DNA from: Lysobacter prati
GTDB lineage: Bacteria > Pseudomonadota > Gammaproteobacteria > Xanthomonadales > Xanthomonadaceae
Length of the DNA stretch: 64,000 nt
Direction of reading: 5' to 3'
NCBI RefSeq assembly: GCF_009765215.1
Contig: NZ_VLNV01000004.1
Span: 186,001-250,000 of the forward strand
How positions within the stretch are numbered: position 1 is the stretch's first letter; each line of letters opens with the position of its first letter. Shown here in pieces: positions 16,720-25,457 of this stretch. The notes beneath the pieces are model-generated. The model saw only the letters and a list, made by a program, of their open reading frames with translations. It was not told the DNA's origin and made no database searches. The position numbers and the translations under genes are program-made.

Positions 16720-18009
16720 ATGATCAAATGGATGCGTGATCACATGGTCGCTACGATCATACTGACCGTTCTGGCAACGCTGGCGGCGGTCATCATCTTT
16801 GCCAATGTCACCGGCTCGGACAAACGCGTCCAGCGTGTGGTCCAGCATCGGTATGCCGTGGCAGATCCGCAATTCCGTCGCGAGATGGGCGTGATGCTGG
16901 GCCCGGCCGTGGTCCCTGGCAATCGCGTTATCCACCTGCGCAACGGCGACGAGATCTTCGCCGCCATGCTGCAGGCCATCGCGTCGGCGCGGCACACCAT
17001 TACGTTCGAAACCTATATCTACTGGTCCGGTGACATCGGTCGCAAGTTCAGCACTGCCCTGGCCGAACGCGCGCGCAACGGAGTCCAGGTGAATGTGACG
17101 CTGGACTGGTTGGGCAGCAACAAGATGGACGACGGCGTCATCGAGGAGATGAAACAGGCCGGAGTCAAGGTCGAGCGATACAGGCCCCTCAACTGGTACA
17201 GCCTCGACCGGATCAACCACCGCACCCATCGCAAGTTGCTGGTCATAGATGGACACACCGCCTTTACCGGAGGCGTTGGCATCGCCGATCAATGGGGAGG
17301 CCACGCGCAGGATCCCGATCACTGGCGCGACAGCCATTTTCTGGTCGAGGGTCCCGCAGCGGCCCAGATGCAGGCGGCCTTTAGCGACAACTGGATCAAG
17401 ATGACGGGACACGTCCTCAATGGTGATCCCTACTATCCCGAGGTTGCCCGGTCCGGAGACGTCGATGCGCAGGTGTTCCTGAGCTCGCCGTCAGGCGGCA
17501 GCGAAAGCATGCACCTGATGTACCTGCTTACGATCGCGGCAGCGACTCGCTCGATCGACCTGGCCGCCGCCTATTTCGTCCCCGATGAACTCACGCAACG
17601 CGCCCTGCTCGAAGCACGCGCGCGTGGCGTACGCGTTCGTATCCTGGTTCCTGGCCCGCACATCGATTCCGATGCAGTCCGGCTGGCCTCCAAGGCGCAG
17701 TGGGGACCTCTGCTGAGTCGTGGCGTGGAGATCTACGAGTACCAGCCAACGATGATGCATGTGAAGCTGTTGATCGTTGACGAGCATCTGGTGTCGGTAG
17801 GATCGACCAACTTCGACGCCCGATCCTTCCAGCTCAATGACGAGGCAAGCCTGAACGTCTACGAGTCGAAGTTTGCCCACGAAATGACCGGCGTGTTCGA
17901 AGACGATCTGAAGCAGTCAAAACCGTACACGCTGGAGCACTGGGTGAATCGGCCCTGGAAAGAGAAGGCGCTGGAAAAGTTCGTCATCCCCTTCAAGTCC
18001 CAGCTATAG
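16720..18009 (+). CDS. Phospholipase D superfamily protein, cardiolipin-synthase-like
   Basis: 429 residues with one N-terminal membrane anchor (about 8-28) and two HKD half-sites: THRKLLVIDGHTAFTGG (about 166-183) and MHVKLLIVDEHLVSVGSTNFD (about 345-366). Length and spacing fit bacterial ClsB/ClsC-like enzymes, which join phospholipids into cardiolipin or phosphatidyl transfer products at the inner membrane. YIYWSGDIGRKF and the N/D after each HKD are typical. It lies alone on the plus strand, convergent with katE. A different phosphatidyl donor or acceptor cannot be excluded. Confidence 0.86.
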   Translation: MIKWMRDHMVATIILTVLATLAAVIIFANVTGSDKRVQRVVQHRYAVADPQFRREMGVMLGPAVVPGNRVIHLRNGDEIFAAMLQAIASARHTITFETYIYWSGDIGRKFSTALAERARNGVQVNVTLDWLGSNKMDDGVIEEMKQAGVKVERYRPLNWYSLDRINHRTHRKLLVIDGHTAFTGGVGIADQWGGHAQDPDHWRDSHFLVEGPAAAQMQAAFSDNWIKMTGHVLNGDPYYPEVARSGDVDAQVFLSSPSGGSESMHLMYLLTIAAATRSIDLAAAYFVPDELTQRALLEARARGVRVRILVPGPHIDSDAVRLASKAQWGPLLSRGVEIYEYQPTMMHVKLLIVDEHLVSVGSTNFDARSFQLNDEASLNVYESKFAHEMTGVFEDDLKQSKPYTLEHWVNRPWKEKALEKFVIPFKSQL

Positions 18010-18050
18010 AGCGTCCGCGCGCCGCGCGATTGCGCCGACGCGCAGTTGCT

Positions 18051-20393
18051 CTACACCAGCGGCGGATCCCTCTCCCGCACGAAGTGGCGATGTGCGGCCA
18101 GGGCCTCGATGAAACCCGCTACGGCAGCGGAATCGTCCTCGTCCTCGACGAACAACCCCGTATCGGCGTCATCACGAAGCACACCGGCATCCTCTGCCAA
18201 CGCAACCGCCTCGGCCAGGACCGCGATCGGCTTGCAATGGCGGTACTGGTCTTTCAGGAACTCCGCGGCGCGCCCGTCCAGCTTCAGGGTTTCCACGTGC
18301 GCAGCGCCGCCGGGAATGACCACGGCATCAAACAGCGGCGCCGGTTCGTTCTCCAGCGACGCCTCCGCCTCGAGTACCTGACCCTTCAACGCTTTCAGTG
18401 GCCCAATCCGGGGCCCGACCAAGCGCACCACCGCTCCTGCCTTCAGCAAGGGGCCGCGGAACTGCTCCACCTGATCTGCATTGACGCCGGGTGCGACAAG
18501 AATGGCGACCTTGCGGCTACGGATGCCCACCGAGCCGGGACGCGCCGTCAACGACAACGTGGGTGAGCGGTCGATTTCGGGAGTCGGGGCTTTGATCGCC
18601 CGTGGCATCGCCTCGGGCAGGGCCATGCCCAGACCATCGGCGACTTGCACGGCCAGGTCGTCGGACACGTTACGAAGCATGGACAGGACGCGTCGCCTGA
18701 CAGCGGGCACCGTCACCTTGGACAGCTCGAACCGGAACGCTCCGGCGATGTGCGCCTGCTCGGCAGGTGTCTGGCTATTGAAGAACAAGGTCGCCTGATT
18801 GAAATGCTCGGCGAACTTCTCCGGCTTTCCGCGCACCTCGTCTGCATCGATGGGCTCGGGGAATGGCACGAATCCTTCGGCGCCCGCCTGGTAAGGGCAT
18901 CCGCCAGCCAGGGAGTTGGGCTCGTAGGCGACCTTGCCGCGATGAATGGCCTGCCGATGCATGCCATCACGCTGGTTGTTGTGCACGGGACTGATCGGTG
19001 CATTGATCGGGATCTCGTGGAAATTCGGCCCGCCCAGACGCTTGAGCTGTGTGTCCACGTACGAGTGGATCCGGCCCGCCAACAGCGGATCGTTGCTGAA
19101 GTCGATGCCAGGCACGACGTGCGCGGTGCAGAAGGCCACCTGCTCGGTCTCGGCGAAGAAATTGTCCGGGTTGCGATCCAGCACCATTCGGCCGATCGGC
19201 CTCACCGGAACGAGCTCCTCGGGAATGATCTTCGTGGCATCGAGGACATCGAAGGAGAAGCTTTCAGCGAGCTCTTCCGAGAACAGCTGCACGCCCAGCT
19301 CCCATTCGGGGAAGTCGCCTGTTTCGATCGCCTCCCAAAGATCGCGCCGGTGGAAGTCCGGATCGGCGCCGGACACCTTGACCGCTTCGTCCCACACCTG
19401 CGAATGCGTTCCCTGCTTCGGGTTCCAGTGGAACTTGACGAAGGTGGATTCGCCTTGCTCGTTGACGAAGCGGAATGTGTGGACGCCAAACCCCTGCATC
19501 ATGCGGAAGCTGCGCGGGATGGCGCGGTCCGACATCACCCACAGCAGCATGTGCGTGGACTCTGGCATCAGCGATACGAAGTCCCAGAACGTATCGTGGG
19601 CAGACGCCGCCTGCGGCATGCCATGGTGCGGCTCAGGCTTCACCGCATGCACGAGGTCCGGGAATTTCATCGCGTCCTGGATGAAGAACACGGGCATGTT
19701 GTTGCCCACCAGATCCCAGTTTCCTTCGTCGGTATAGAACTTCACGGCGAATCCGCGCACGTCGCGCGCGGTGTCCTTCGAACCGCGCTCACCCGCCACG
19801 GTGGAAAAGCGGACAAAGACCGGCGTGCGCTTGCCTGCCTCCTGGAACAGCGAGGCGCGGGTCACGTCGGCGATGGGTTCGTAGCACTCGAAGAATCCGT
19901 GGGCACCCGAGCCGCGCGCATGCACGATTCGTTCCGGAATCCGCTCGTGGTCGAAGTGGGTGATCTTCTCGCGAAGGATGAAGTCCTTCAGCAGCGCCGG
20001 CCCGCGTACGCCCGCCTTGAGGGAGTTCTGGTTGTCGGCAACCGGCACGCCTTGATTGGTGGTCAGGCGCTGGCCACTGCCATCCACCCTGACGCGATCC
20101 AACGGCCCCACCGTCGGATTGGCCCCGGATTGCGGAGGCGTTCCGACTTTCGCATTCTGTTGGCCTTCCGACACGGTACTGGCGCCAGCCAGCTCCGAAG
20201 GCGGGGTCACTACGATTCCCTCCGGCGGATTGCGCGCGCCTTCGAGGGTGAATTCCGATGCCTTGTTCTCATTGAACGGCATCAGCGAAGCGGTCTCTTC
20301 GACCTCACGCGCCTGGTCCGCCACCGGACCGGAAGCGAGCTGCGGTGCCCCACCGGTGCTGGTCGTATTCGATTTTCCCTTGCGAGTCGCCAT
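18051..20393 (-). CDS. katE: Large-subunit monofunctional catalase HPII
   Basis: 780 residues, the size of clade-II catalases. The catalase core (about 80-570) has the distal-histidine region [46 protein letters not shown], and the haem-ligand tyrosine in RIHSYVDTQ. The C-terminal about 160 residues form a DJ-1/PfpI-like domain ([33 protein letters not shown]), the feature that separates HPII from small catalases. It breaks down H2O2 to water and O2 in the cytosol. It starts with ATG and is transcribed toward the cardiolipin-synthase-like gene. Confidence 0.95.
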   Translation of the reverse strand: MATRKGKSNTTSTGGAPQLASGPVADQAREVEETASLMPFNENKASEFTLEGARNPPEGIVVTPPSELAGASTVSEGQQNAKVGTPPQSGANPTVGPLDRVRVDGSGQRLTTNQGVPVADNQNSLKAGVRGPALLKDFILREKITHFDHERIPERIVHARGSGAHGFFECYEPIADVTRASLFQEAGKRTPVFVRFSTVAGERGSKDTARDVRGFAVKFYTDEGNWDLVGNNMPVFFIQDAMKFPDLVHAVKPEPHHGMPQAASAHDTFWDFVSLMPESTHMLLWVMSDRAIPRSFRMMQGFGVHTFRFVNEQGESTFVKFHWNPKQGTHSQVWDEAVKVSGADPDFHRRDLWEAIETGDFPEWELGVQLFSEELAESFSFDVLDATKIIPEELVPVRPIGRMVLDRNPDNFFAETEQVAFCTAHVVPGIDFSNDPLLAGRIHSYVDTQLKRLGGPNFHEIPINAPISPVHNNQRDGMHRQAIHRGKVAYEPNSLAGGCPYQAGAEGFVPFPEPIDADEVRGKPEKFAEHFNQATLFFNSQTPAEQAHIAGAFRFELSKVTVPAVRRRVLSMLRNVSDDLAVQVADGLGMALPEAMPRAIKAPTPEIDRSPTLSLTARPGSVGIRSRKVAILVAPGVNADQVEQFRGPLLKAGAVVRLVGPRIGPLKALKGQVLEAEASLENEPAPLFDAVVIPGGAAHVETLKLDGRAAEFLKDQYRHCKPIAVLAEAVALAEDAGVLRDDADTGLFVEDEDDSAAVAGFIEALAAHRHFVRERDPPLV

Positions 20394-20430
20394 TGAGACC
20401 GTCCACTTGAGTGCAGACGATCAACGTAGA

Positions 20431-20486
20431 CGCGCCGCTATGACAGTGCCGTGAGCAGCTGAACACATGACACTGTAAGCGGCGCG
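20431..20486. repeat. Long imperfect inverted repeat between katE and the upstream gene
   Basis: CGCGCCGCT (20431-20439) pairs with AGCGGCGCG (20478-20486), and ACAGTG (20443-20448) pairs with CACTGT (20471-20476), so 15 bp pair with a small internal asymmetry around a 22-base loop. It lies just past the stop of the 20504-21274 gene and about 40-90 bp before katE. It could be the terminator of the former or a leader/operator of katE. No T run follows. Confidence 0.55.
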
Positions 20487-20503
20487 AACACGGTCCTCAT
20501 TCT

Positions 20504-21274
20504 TTAGCGACCATCACGATCGAAATCGCCAGGGATGGCCCGCTCGACGTTGTGCCATGCATCCTTCACCGCGGACTTGGCCTCGTTCCATGTCAGACGT
20601 GAGCTGCCTTTGACACTGTCCCACTGCCGTTCGAGGTTCGGCTCCGCATCATCCCACGGCAGTTGCGGATACTGACTGCGGGCTGCAGTTCCGTAGCGAT
20701 AAGCCGGACGGTAATCGTCGAAGGACGCTTCAGGGCGGCGATACGAAGCCTGGTCGAATTGGGATTCGTAGTAGCTGTCGGACGCCTCCGACGCCCGATG
20801 GGTCCGGTCACTGCGGTCCCACGCATCACGCACGGCACCGTGCGCATCCTCCCAGTCCAGCCGCGAGCTTCCCCTGGCTGCATCCCAGCGTTGCCGCAGA
20901 TCGTCTTCAACGGAATCGTCCCAGCGACGGTCGCCAGACTCGGCACGGGAGGCGGCACCGTAGGCGAACGCCGGGCCGTAATCACTCTGATAGTCGTACT
21001 GGGGGTCGTAGTAGGGGCGTGTCTTGTACTGCGTGCTCCAGTATTCGTTCTCTAGCGTCGGGTCCAGGTGCTCCGCTACGGCCTTGCCAGCCATTGCCCC
21101 GGCGATTGCACCTATGCCGCCGCCGATCAGCATGCCGATGGGGCCACCCAGCGCTCCGATGACGGCTCCCGCCGCGGCGCCTCCTGCGCCTCCGACACCT
21201 ACACCGACCGGATGGGATCCGGGTGTTCCAGTGATGGGATCGCGATTGAGATCGTTGTGCTCCGGCGTTGTCAT
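20504..21274 (-). CDS. Glycine-zipper protein with a duplicated WD/GSSRL repeat, unknown function
   Basis: 256 residues from the ATG at 21274 (GGAA upstream). Residues about 20-60 are a glycine zipper (GVGVGGAGGAAAGAVIGALG, GMLIGGGIGAIAGAMAG), suggesting membrane association. The rest contains two similar blocks of about 57 residues, each starting at YGPAFAYGAASR or YRPAYRYGTAAR and continuing WDD...RQRWDAARGSSRLDW and WDD...ERQWDSVKGSSRLTW, ending AVRDAWDR and AVKDAWHN. I know no function. Its place beside katE and the other stress-type genes suggests an envelope stress role. Confidence 0.75.
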   Translation of the reverse strand: MTTPEHNDLNRDPITGTPGSHPVGVGVGGAGGAAAGAVIGALGGPIGMLIGGGIGAIAGAMAGKAVAEHLDPTLENEYWSTQYKTRPYYDPQYDYQSDYGPAFAYGAASRAESGDRRWDDSVEDDLRQRWDAARGSSRLDWEDAHGAVRDAWDRSDRTHRASEASDSYYESQFDQASYRRPEASFDDYRPAYRYGTAARSQYPQLPWDDAEPNLERQWDSVKGSSRLTWNEAKSAVKDAWHNVERAIPGDFDRDGR

Positions 21275-21362
21275 GGCTGTATTCCAAACGGGGAGCCTCG
21301 ACTCTCCGCGGCAACAAGTGACAACGGTGTAAGCAGGGCAACGGGCGCTGAACGTGGACGGG

Positions 21363-22079
21363 TCAATCGGAAACGAAACGCAAGCCAACGCCCGGTTCCG
21401 TATGAATGTAGCGTGGTGCAGACGCGTCGTCGCCCAGCTTGTGCCTGAGCTTTCCCACCAGGATGCGGAGGTAATGCGTGTCGTGATCATGAGCTGGCCC
21501 CCAGACGTGGCTGAGCAGCTGTGGCTGCGTCACCACCCGGCCCGCGTGCTGGATCAGGACCGCCAGCAACGCGTACTCCTTGCGGGTCAGCGATACCTTC
21601 TCGCCGTCCATGGCCACATCGCGACTGACGAAATCCACCCGCAAATGGCCATCGTCGAACTCCGGAGCGGCGACGACTGAGGATCCGTTTGACCGCAACA
21701 GCGCGCGTGCTCGCGCCGTCAGTTCCTGTATGCCGAATGGCTTGGTGACGTAGTCGTTCGCCCCTGCATCAAGTGCGGCAACTTTTTCCGCCTCGCCGGC
21801 ACGCACGGTCAACAGGATGACCGGTACCGTCGACCAGTGCCGCAACTCACGCAGCACCTCGTTGCCGTCAAGGTCGGGCAGACCGAGGTCGAGGATCACG
21901 AGGTCGGCTCCCTGCGTGGCCAGAGCTTGCAGGCCGGAGAGTCCCGTGCTGGCGGTTTCAACCGCGTATCCCTTGGCACGCAGGCTGATATCGAGGAACT
22001 TGCGGATCTGCGGTTCGTCGTCGATGACGAGCACGCGCGGCGGTGTGCCCGGTGGCGGCGCGGTGCGACCCTCGATCAC
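21363..22079 (-). CDS. kdpE: Response regulator KdpE
   Basis: 238 residues of the OmpR/PhoB type. The receiver domain has the acidic pocket IDDEPQ, phosphoacceptor D in LVILDLGLPDLDG, and KPF. The winged-helix domain has SLTRKEYALLAVLIQHAGRV and HYLRILVGKLRHKL. The start overlaps the kdpD stop by 4 bp. KdpE receives phosphate from KdpD and activates kdp transcription when potassium is limiting or the cell is salt-stressed. Confidence 0.95.
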   Translation of the reverse strand: MIEGRTAPPPGTPPRVLVIDDEPQIRKFLDISLRAKGYAVETASTGLSGLQALATQGADLVILDLGLPDLDGNEVLRELRHWSTVPVILLTVRAGEAEKVAALDAGANDYVTKPFGIQELTARARALLRSNGSSVVAAPEFDDGHLRVDFVSRDVAMDGEKVSLTRKEYALLAVLIQHAGRVVTQPQLLSHVWGPAHDHDTHYLRILVGKLRHKLGDDASAPRYIHTEPGVGLRFVSD

Positions 22080-24727
22080 TTCGTCGAGGATCCGTGGAGC
22101 GGCTCGACGCGCGGCAATGTGATCCGGATCGTGGTGCCGCGACCCTCGGAACCCGGCAATGCCTCGACGCTTCCGCCGTGTGCACCAATCATGCCCTGGA
22201 CGATCGGCAGGCCCAATCCCGTGCCATGACGGCCACGGTCGCCACGCTCCACGCTGTAGAACATGTCGAAGATGCGCTTGCGCTCGTCTTCGGGAATGCC
22301 GGGGCCGCGATCTCGCACGTCGATGCGCAGCTGGTCGTCGTCGACGGATTGCGCCACCACCGTGATCGCCTCGCCCGGCGGCGAGAACTTCGCCGCGTTC
22401 TCGAGCACGTTGAACAGGGCCTGTTCGACCAGCGCCGGGTGCACCCAGATCGGACGCAGGCCGGGCTCGATCGACATGTCGAACCTGGCGTCGGGCTCGT
22501 AGCGTTGCAACCTCGTGACCGCCGAGCCGATCAGCTCGTCCACACCGATCCAGTCGCGATTGAGGGCGAGGCCACCGTGGCCGAGCCGGGTCATGTCGAG
22601 CAGGTTCTGGATATAGCGGTCCAGCCGCTCGCCCTCGATGCGGATGGTCTCAAGCAGGCTGTGCCGGTCCTGCGCGCTCATCGCCTCGGCGTAATGGTCC
22701 AGGCTGCTGGCAGATCCAATAATCGACGCCAGCGGTGAGCGCAGGTCGTGCGAGACCGATGACAGCAGTGCCGAGCGAAGGCGCTCGGTCTCGTTACCGA
22801 TGCGGGCATCTTCCAGGTCCGCAACCAGGCGCGTGCGAATCACGGCCTGGGCGATGTCCTCGGCCATCGCCTCGGCGAGGCGCCGCTGCTCGATGCCGAG
22901 GCGGTGGAGCTGCGCGGGAAAGCGCAGGCCGACCACGCCGGTCTGGTGCTCGCCCAGGGTCAGCGGCAAGAACCACCACTCGCAGCCCGACAGGGTGTCG
23001 GTGTAGCGGCCCGAAGCCTGTCGTTGCCGCATGGCCCAGTCGGCGGCCGCGCGGTCCTTCTCGCCGAGCAGGTCCGCGTGCAGGAACTGGTCGCCGGCCT
23101 GGATCACCACTTCGGCATCGAGTGCGCGCCGCAACGCATCGCGGCCAGCCCGCAGCACCTGGCCCAGGTCGGCGGCGGTCGCCAGTTGCCGGCCCAACGT
23201 TTGCAGGGCAGTGGCCTGTGCGTTGGAGGCGCGCAACGCCACCACCTGCATGCGCAGCTTCGACGCCAGGCGCCCCGCCACCAGGGCCGCGATCAGGAAC
23301 AGCACCACCGTGGTCAGGCCCTGGCGCGCGCCGATCATCAAGGTGTAACGCGGTTCGATGAAGAAGAAGTTGTAGGCTAGGAAGCACAGCACCGCGGAGA
23401 TCACGGCAGCGGTCATGCGCGTGCGTGCTGCGACCAACACCACTGCGACGATGAAGATCAGCGACAGGTCGTCGAGTGCAATCCAGCGTTCGGCGAGCCA
23501 GGCAAGCGCCGTGGCCAGCGTGGCCGCGACCACGGCGAGCGCGGCATCGCTGCGGCTGAGGTAGCCCCCGATATGGCGCCACGAACGACGCGCGCGGGCC
23601 CGCGCTTCTGGTGTGCTGACGATGGTCAACTCGTAGTGCGCACCGCGCTGGATCAGCTGCTGGGTCAGCGTGCGGTTGAACATGCGCGCCACCGGCCGCT
23701 CGCGCGTGCGCCCGAGCACGATCGTGCTGGCGCCCGAGCGCGCGGCCTGATCGAGCAGGGCGTCGACGATGCTGTTGCCGTGCAGCACCAGTGCATCGCC
23801 ACCGAGTCGGCGGGCGAGCGCGAAGGCGCGGTCGAGCTCGAGTTGCTGCGCCTCGTCGGGCTGGTCGCCCAATTGCACGGAGACCACCGTCCAGGGCGCG
23901 TCCCGGCGCTCGGCGATGCGGCGGGCGACGCGCACCAGATACTCCGACTGCCCTCGCCCGTCGATCGCGACCATCACGCCGCGGCGCAATGGGACGCCAG
24001 GCAGACCACGCGCGGTCTGCGCCTCGCGCAGGTCGCTGTCGACGCGGTCGGCGGCGGTCTGCATCGCCAGTTCACGCAGGGCGGTCAGGTTGCTCGGCGA
24101 GAAGAAAGCCTGCAGGGCGTGTGCGGCCTGGTCGGGAACGTAAACCTTGCCTTGCTGCAGGCGCTCGATCAGCTCGCGCGGCGGCAGGTCGACCAGGACG
24201 ATGTCACGCAGTCGATCGAACACGGCATCGGGCACGGTTTCGCTGACGCGCACGCCGGTGATGCGGTGGACGACGTCGTTGAGGCTTTCCAGATGCTGGA
24301 TGTTGATCGTGGTGAATACGTCGATGCCGGCGTCGAGCAGTTCGATCACGTCCTGCCAGCGCCGTTCGTGGCGGCTGCCCGGCACATTGCGATGGGCCAG
24401 TTCGTCGACGAGGGCGAGCTTGGGCTTGCGTGCGAGCAGAGCGTCGAGGTCGAGTTCCTCCAGCGCCTTGCCCTGGTAGTCCATGCGCTTTCGCGGCAAC
24501 ACCTCCAGGCCTTCGACCAGTGCGGCGGTCTCGGCGCGGCCATGCGTCTCGACCAGGCCGATGACGACGTCAAGTCCGCGACGATGGAGTTCACGCCCGC
24601 GGCTGAGCATGGTGTACGTCTTGCCGACGCCGGGCGCCGCGCCGAGGAAGATCGTCAGGCGGCCGGCACCCTGGCGTTGCAGTTCGCCGATGAGTGCGTC
24701 TGCCTGGGCGCTGCGGGTGTCGGTCAT
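22076..24727 (-). CDS. kdpD: Potassium-responsive sensor histidine kinase KdpD
   Basis: 883 residues with the full KdpD layout: N-terminal KdpD domain (Walker A GAAPGVGKTYTML, VDELAHRNVPG), a USP-like domain (about 250-370), four membrane helices in the DUF4118 region (about 400-500), a GAF-like segment and a transmitter with SSVSHDLRSPLASI, ENAAKFSPPG and GTGLGLPIVQGMIGAHGG. It senses K+ or turgor and phosphorylates KdpE. It follows kdpC after a 102-bp gap that holds an intergenic hairpin repeat, so it may be expressed at a lower level than kdpFABC. Confidence 0.95.
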   Translation of the reverse strand: MTDTRSAQADALIGELQRQGAGRLTIFLGAAPGVGKTYTMLSRGRELHRRGLDVVIGLVETHGRAETAALVEGLEVLPRKRMDYQGKALEELDLDALLARKPKLALVDELAHRNVPGSRHERRWQDVIELLDAGIDVFTTINIQHLESLNDVVHRITGVRVSETVPDAVFDRLRDIVLVDLPPRELIERLQQGKVYVPDQAAHALQAFFSPSNLTALRELAMQTAADRVDSDLREAQTARGLPGVPLRRGVMVAIDGRGQSEYLVRVARRIAERRDAPWTVVSVQLGDQPDEAQQLELDRAFALARRLGGDALVLHGNSIVDALLDQAARSGASTIVLGRTRERPVARMFNRTLTQQLIQRGAHYELTIVSTPEARARARRSWRHIGGYLSRSDAALAVVAATLATALAWLAERWIALDDLSLIFIVAVVLVAARTRMTAAVISAVLCFLAYNFFFIEPRYTLMIGARQGLTTVVLFLIAALVAGRLASKLRMQVVALRASNAQATALQTLGRQLATAADLGQVLRAGRDALRRALDAEVVIQAGDQFLHADLLGEKDRAAADWAMRQRQASGRYTDTLSGCEWWFLPLTLGEHQTGVVGLRFPAQLHRLGIEQRRLAEAMAEDIAQAVIRTRLVADLEDARIGNETERLRSALLSSVSHDLRSPLASIIGSASSLDHYAEAMSAQDRHSLLETIRIEGERLDRYIQNLLDMTRLGHGGLALNRDWIGVDELIGSAVTRLQRYEPDARFDMSIEPGLRPIWVHPALVEQALFNVLENAAKFSPPGEAITVVAQSVDDDQLRIDVRDRGPGIPEDERKRIFDMFYSVERGDRGRHGTGLGLPIVQGMIGAHGGSVEALPGSEGRGTTIRITLPRVEPLHGSSTK

Positions 24728-24761
24728 GGGGTTATTGTGCCTGCATGAGCTAAAGGGAATG

Positions 24762-24814
24762 CCCTCTCCCCTTGTGGGAGAGGGACAGGCCGCGAAGCGG
24801 CCAGGGAGAGGGGA
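24762..24814. repeat. GC-rich hairpin repeat between kdpC and kdpD
   Basis: CCCTCTCCC (24762-24770) and GGGAGAGGG (24776-24784) form a perfect 9-bp stem with a 5-base loop, followed by CCGCGAAGCGG (24790-24800) and a second GGGAGAGGGG copy (24805-24814). A close relative occurs at 47457-47480 in the atp operon. This looks like a short repetitive extragenic element that could lower downstream kdpDE expression. Confidence 0.65.
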
Positions 24815-24829
24815 CGCTCTTGCCGTTAC

Positions 24830-25456
24830 CTACGGCTTGAGCGCATCCAACGCCAGATTGAGTTGCAACACGTTGACCCGCGCCCCGCCCAGCACGCCAA
24901 ACTGCGGCGCCTCTGTATGCGCGGCCACCACGGCGCCGACATCGCCTTCACTCAGGCCGCGCGCCTTGGCGACGCGCGCAATCTGCACCTGTGCACCCGC
25001 CGGCGATACGTGCGGATCCAGGCCGCCGCCGGACTGGGTGACCAGGTCACCCGGCACCTGCGCCGGTGCAATGCCTTCGCGCCTGGCAACCTCCTGCGTC
25101 AACGCGGCGATGCGCTTGCGCAGGTCCGGATTGCTACGCGCCATGTTGCTGCCCGCAGCCGCCATCGGATCGTAGCCAGCGGCCGACGGACGCGGCTGGA
25201 AATAGCGGGCATCGGCGAAGGGCTGGGCGACCAGCGCCGAGCCCCGCGCCTTGCCGTCGACGAGGATGATGCTGCCGCTGGCCTGGTGCGGGAACAGCAG
25301 GCGACCCAGTGCGGTGCCGGCCAGCGAGTACAGCAGGCCGAAGCCAACCAGGATCACCACCGTGAACACCAATGAGGCGCGCAGGGGGCTGCGGTCTTCC
25401 AGAACGGCCGCGTGCGCGACCGGCGGAACGTACGAAGCAGAAGTTGCGGAAGTCAT
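24830..25456 (-). CDS. kdpC: Potassium-transporting ATPase subunit C
   Basis: 208 residues from the ATG at 25456, one base after the kdpB stop. One N-terminal membrane helix (about 25-47, SLVFTVVILVGFGLLYSLAG) and the conserved soluble KdpC region follow: YFQPRPSAAGYDPMAAAGSN, PGDLVTQSGGGLDPHVSPAGA and NVLQLNLALD. KdpC stabilises the KdpFABC complex in the inner membrane and aids K+ or ATP binding by KdpB. A longer TTG start at 25477 would overlap kdpB. Confidence 0.95.
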   Translation of the reverse strand: MTSATSASYVPPVAHAAVLEDRSPLRASLVFTVVILVGFGLLYSLAGTALGRLLFPHQASGSIILVDGKARGSALVAQPFADARYFQPRPSAAGYDPMAAAGSNMARSNPDLRKRIAALTQEVARREGIAPAQVPGDLVTQSGGGLDPHVSPAGAQVQIARVAKARGLSEGDVGAVVAAHTEAPQFGVLGGARVNVLQLNLALDALKP

Positions 25457-25457
25457 G

